64,000 nt of DNA from Citrus sinensis (Eukaryota; Streptophyta; Magnoliopsida; Sapindales; Rutaceae): the NCBI RefSeq assembly GCF_022201045.2, contig NC_068559.1, positions 23,009,501 to 23,073,500 of the forward strand, given 5' to 3'. Below the pieces are notes generated by a model. It was not told the origin of the DNA. It was given only the letters and a program-made list of their open reading frames with translations, and made no database searches. Position 1 is the first letter of the stretch. Each line of letters starts with the position of its first letter. Below are positions 61,001 through 64,000 of the stretch, in pieces. Made by a program: the position numbers and the translations under genes.

Positions 61001-62754
61001 AAGTTAAAAGTAAACAAATGTATTGTTTGTTTTTTAATTTAAAGCCTGAATTTAATATTTTTTCAAATATCATTTTTATTCAGATTTCAAACAAAAAAAC
61101 AAACGCAACATACCATTAGGATGTCATTTCTTTCCCTTCAAAAGATTCTCATGCCCTTTTCTTTTTATTTTCTAATTATGGTACCCATTTTCAAAAATAA
61201 AATTTATGTGAATTTACTCATAAACCCTTTTAAGTCAATTATAAAGAGCACATATGTTAAGTCAAACTTCTGAACCATTACCTAGTGCCTCAATCCTCAA
61301 AAGAATTTTTATAACTCTCCTCCTCTCTAAAACAATGAAAGACATTTTTATTTTTATCATTTTTTTTCTTTTCACTGAAGTCTAAGAAATAAAAAAGGGT
61401 ACGAAAACATTTCAAGATCCAGGTCCAATTTTTCTCAATAGGTATGTTTATATATATTCAAATAAATTATCTCCTTTATCTTCAGAGCCATTTTTTTTTT
61501 GAATTTAGCATCAATCATTTTTCTTACAAAACAATTGAATTATAAGTTTTATCTGTTGTGATCCCCTGAATTATTGTAATTTTGTGTGGCATCTTGTAGT
61601 ATTTGATTAATTCTATGCCTTTTCTCCTTTTAGAATTCACATCAAGTTTCTTGTGATCATCTATAGTTGTGAAATTATTAGGATATTCAAAATGAATGAA
61701 ATGATTTAAACTATAGAGTGAAGAGTTGATCATGTAACCTATTATTTGGAATAATATAAAAACTATACAAATAGCAAATGTAATACAAAGAAAATTGATA
61801 TAACGGTTTTAACGGTAATTTAAAAAAATAATCATGAATATAACGACAAAAACAATAAACTACAATAACGAACACATAAATAATTATAAAGATCAACATA
61901 TTTATAGGTATATAACGGTTTTAACGGTAAATTAAATATCTATAGACTTCGAAAAAAAACAAACAACAAAGTAGTAGAGACAAAAATAATAATTAAAAAA
62001 AATCACGAAATAACGACATAAACGGTAAATTATAAAAATAGTATTAATATTATATTATATGTAACATATAACAATTCTTGAGTTGTAACTGAAATCTAAA
62101 AAATAAATGTTGTGGGTCCCAATAGAATAGTAAGATTATTTTAAGGTGTGTGGAGGACCATAAAATTGTATAAAGAAGTTTATTATGTATATTTACAATT
62201 ATACTTCTCCGAACATATTTTTTTAATACTTTTATGACAATACCAGAATTTTGGCTCAATAGGGGGTCACAATAAAAAAACTAAAAACTGTTGAGGCAGT
62301 AACATAAAAAATGTAAAAACTGGGGGGAGAAGATGTAGATTAACATATAAAAGTGTAAAATTCATTTATCGTGAATTGTTTTTAGGCACGGACCTCAGGA
62401 CTCATGTCTTGGTAAGAACTTACTTCGTAATCGAGATGACAAGCAAGATGATTATGGCTGATTTACATAATTATATATTTATATTAAGCCTTAATAGTTG
62501 ATAAAATGAGAATTTTGTTCTTTTGCTTCAGCGTAATATACACTTAAACCATAGTCGCGATGATAGTGTCTTATTTCATTTTATTTTAATAATGTTTCCG
62601 CATTATCCTTCTTAAAGATTTTTCTATATTATTTGCACATGGTATTAATTACTACCATTTACACATCTGTTTGCTTAGACATAATCCATTAATTAATGCA
62701 TGCTTGCTTTATCATTAATTCATTATCTGTGTATTTTATAATGTTGTAGTAATA

Positions 62755-62763
62755 ATATATAAA
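62755..62763 (+). promoter_or_regulatory. TATA-like box of the terminal F-box gene
   Basis: ATATATAAA about 50 bases before the ATG at 62812. This leaves only a short leader, or the real leader has an upstream exon: an acceptor-like TCAG precedes the ATG at about 62803-62806. Confidence 0.4.
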
Positions 62764-62811
62764 CAAGTTATAAAAATTGGTCGTGATGTTTTTCTTTGGA
62801 ATCAGGCAGCA

Positions 62812-63933
62812 ATGAGGAAGTTGAATGCGGAGATGGGCTGCTTACCTTCAGAAATCAAGTTCAATATACTTTCCAGGCTACCAGTTAGGATGCTTTGCAG
62901 ATGCAAATCAGTATCCAAAGACTGGCTCCAGATAGTATCTGATCCTTATTTCTTAAAATTACACCAAGAACAATCCAAGAGAAACAAACAATTGCTATTA
63001 CTGAACCAAGGCTTGGGTGATGACGAAGATGACACTAGGCCACAATTTGTCCACTTCTTGGCTACAAGCTTGGAAAAAGATGTACATTTTGGACTTGGGG
63101 GATTTATTTGTGGTTATGTTTACATGATACCATCAGGACATGACTTGATTTGTCTTATCAATAGAGGCCATTTCCACATTTTTAGTCCCAGCTTTATAAA
63201 GGGTATCAGGCTCCCGCAAGCGAAACTTTCGAATTGTTTGGAAATGGATGCAGGGTTTGGCTACATTCCATCGCAAAATGAATACAAGTTGGTCCATATG
63301 TTTGATGTGAATCCAAATCCTTTTGCATACAGCATAAAATGTGAGATTCTGACTTTAACTGACGGGGGCACGATTGGTGCTGATGCTTGGAAAGAAATCA
63401 AGCAAGAGTGCCCTTTTAAGGTTAGTGGTTGGGGTGTTCTGGCCAACAATAAGTTTTATTGGATTGTGTCTGTGGTATGTACTCCTTGTGAGGAAAAATC
63501 AATCGTGTCTTTAGATTTAGAAACTGAAACATTTGACTTCATCCCTCATCCGCATTATGTTTCATATCTTGAGGGTAATGACATGTTCTTGGTGGAGTTA
63601 AAAGGGCAGTTGTGTTTCATAGACACTTTTGCGTACCCTCCTGTGACTGACATATGGGTGTTGGTGGATCCCGTAAGAAAGATTTGGGTGAAGGAGCATC
63701 GAATCGATTTGACTATGCTGCAAGGATTTGACGATGAGCAAACACAGGTGCTCATTCATGGATACGAAAATGGAGAGCTAGTCATTAGTTCTCAGCAGAA
63801 GAGTCTTGAATTTTACGATACCAGAAGGAAAATCTTCAGAAAAGGCGAGGATTTGAATTTGCTGTGGCATACTGGGATATGTCTGTACACTGAAAGCTTC
63901 TTCTCACTTGGGATTGTTGACTCTGGATTGTGA
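62812..63933 (+). CDS. F-box protein with F-box-associated (FBA) domain
   Basis: Likely substrate adaptor of an SCF ubiquitin ligase. A single 373-residue exon. The F-box is near residues 11-51 (LPSEIKFNILSRLPVRMLCR, then VSKDWLQIVSDPYFLK), followed by a Lys/acidic linker and an F-box-associated beta-propeller-like region with FGYIPSQNEYKLVHM, KVSGWGVLANNKFYWIV and WVLVDPVRKIWVKEHRIDL. These plant F-box/FBA genes are numerous and fast evolving; the target cannot be told from the sequence. An in-frame ATG at 62833 (MGCLPSEI) would give a start closer to the F-box. The stop at 63933 and a short 3' stretch lie inside the window, so the gene is complete. Confidence 0.9.
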   Translation: MRKLNAEMGCLPSEIKFNILSRLPVRMLCRCKSVSKDWLQIVSDPYFLKLHQEQSKRNKQLLLLNQGLGDDEDDTRPQFVHFLATSLEKDVHFGLGGFICGYVYMIPSGHDLICLINRGHFHIFSPSFIKGIRLPQAKLSNCLEMDAGFGYIPSQNEYKLVHMFDVNPNPFAYSIKCEILTLTDGGTIGADAWKEIKQECPFKVSGWGVLANNKFYWIVSVVCTPCEEKSIVSLDLETETFDFIPHPHYVSYLEGNDMFLVELKGQLCFIDTFAYPPVTDIWVLVDPVRKIWVKEHRIDLTMLQGFDDEQTQVLIHGYENGELVISSQQKSLEFYDTRRKIFRKGEDLNLLWHTGICLYTESFFSLGIVDSGL

Positions 63934-64000
63934 GTAGAAGACGATCGTATTGGCAAACAAATATCGACGCCCTTTGGAATATGGCGGCAAACTCGCATGT

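Larger units (their letters stand above)
56561..62811. other. AT-rich gene-poor stretch with transposon remnants
   Basis: No intact gene was found in more than 6 kb. It holds the MITEs, LINE-like fragment, SINE and small coding-like fragment listed separately. The remainder (59944-60791 and 61001-62700) is AT-rich with no feature I can name, apart from a TATAACGGTTTTAACGGTAA direct repeat at 61799-61818 and 61911-61930. Confidence 0.6.

Noticed and set aside
1..64000. CRISPR arrays, bacterial operons, prophage or integrated viral genes
   Set aside because: Spliced plant genes throughout; the regular repeats are minisatellites with no unique spacers, and no viral gene was recognised.

Overview
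The window is nuclear DNA of a flowering plant, almost certainly a eudicot. It is AT-rich, its genes are broken by many GT-AG introns, and every recognisable protein is a plant family member: myosin VIII, a plastid FMN adenylyltransferase, OEP80, GEM-like GRAM proteins and F-box proteins. A woody rosid such as Citrus would fit, but the sequence alone does not prove a species. All exon models were built by eye from splice sites, reading frame and family conservation.

Layout. 1-14.6 kb: a complete 23-exon myosin VIII gene (+). 15.7-18.8 kb: a five-exon FMN adenylyltransferase gene of the RIBF type (+). 21.9-22.7 kb: an inverted-repeat MITE that ends close to the promoter of the next gene. 24.2-26.8 kb: a TMEM53/DUF829-like alpha/beta-hydrolase (+). 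28.2-29.7 kb: an F-box/LRR protein (+). 31.9-37.7 kb: a 16-exon OEP80 (plastid outer-envelope Omp85) gene (-). 38-44.3 kb: a transposon and repeat zone with a full-length but dead hAT element that has both terminal repeats and a near-perfect 8-bp target duplication. 45.1-55.0 kb: three GEM-like GRAM-domain genes in tandem (-), separated by minisatellites and duplicated upstream DNA. 56-62.7 kb: AT-rich DNA with two MITEs of one family (each with a perfect 9-bp target duplication), another inverted-repeat element, a LINE-like remnant and a SINE with an 18-bp target duplication. 62.8-63.9 kb: a single-exon F-box/FBA gene (+).

The genes do not form one pathway; they are ordinary single-copy housekeeping loci plus one lineage-specific tandem family. 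Their order recalls Arabidopsis: RIBF1, the F-box/LRR gene and three GRAM genes are neighbours on chromosome 5, and myosin ATM1 lies beside an alpha/beta-hydrolase on chromosome 3 (locus order from memory). I found no clearly new biological system. The best leads are the SINE and MITE insertions with intact target duplications, the 15-bp minisatellite with an open frame, the GEM tandem array with a palindromic bZIP-type site and a GC splice donor, and the dispersed non-coding repeat pair.
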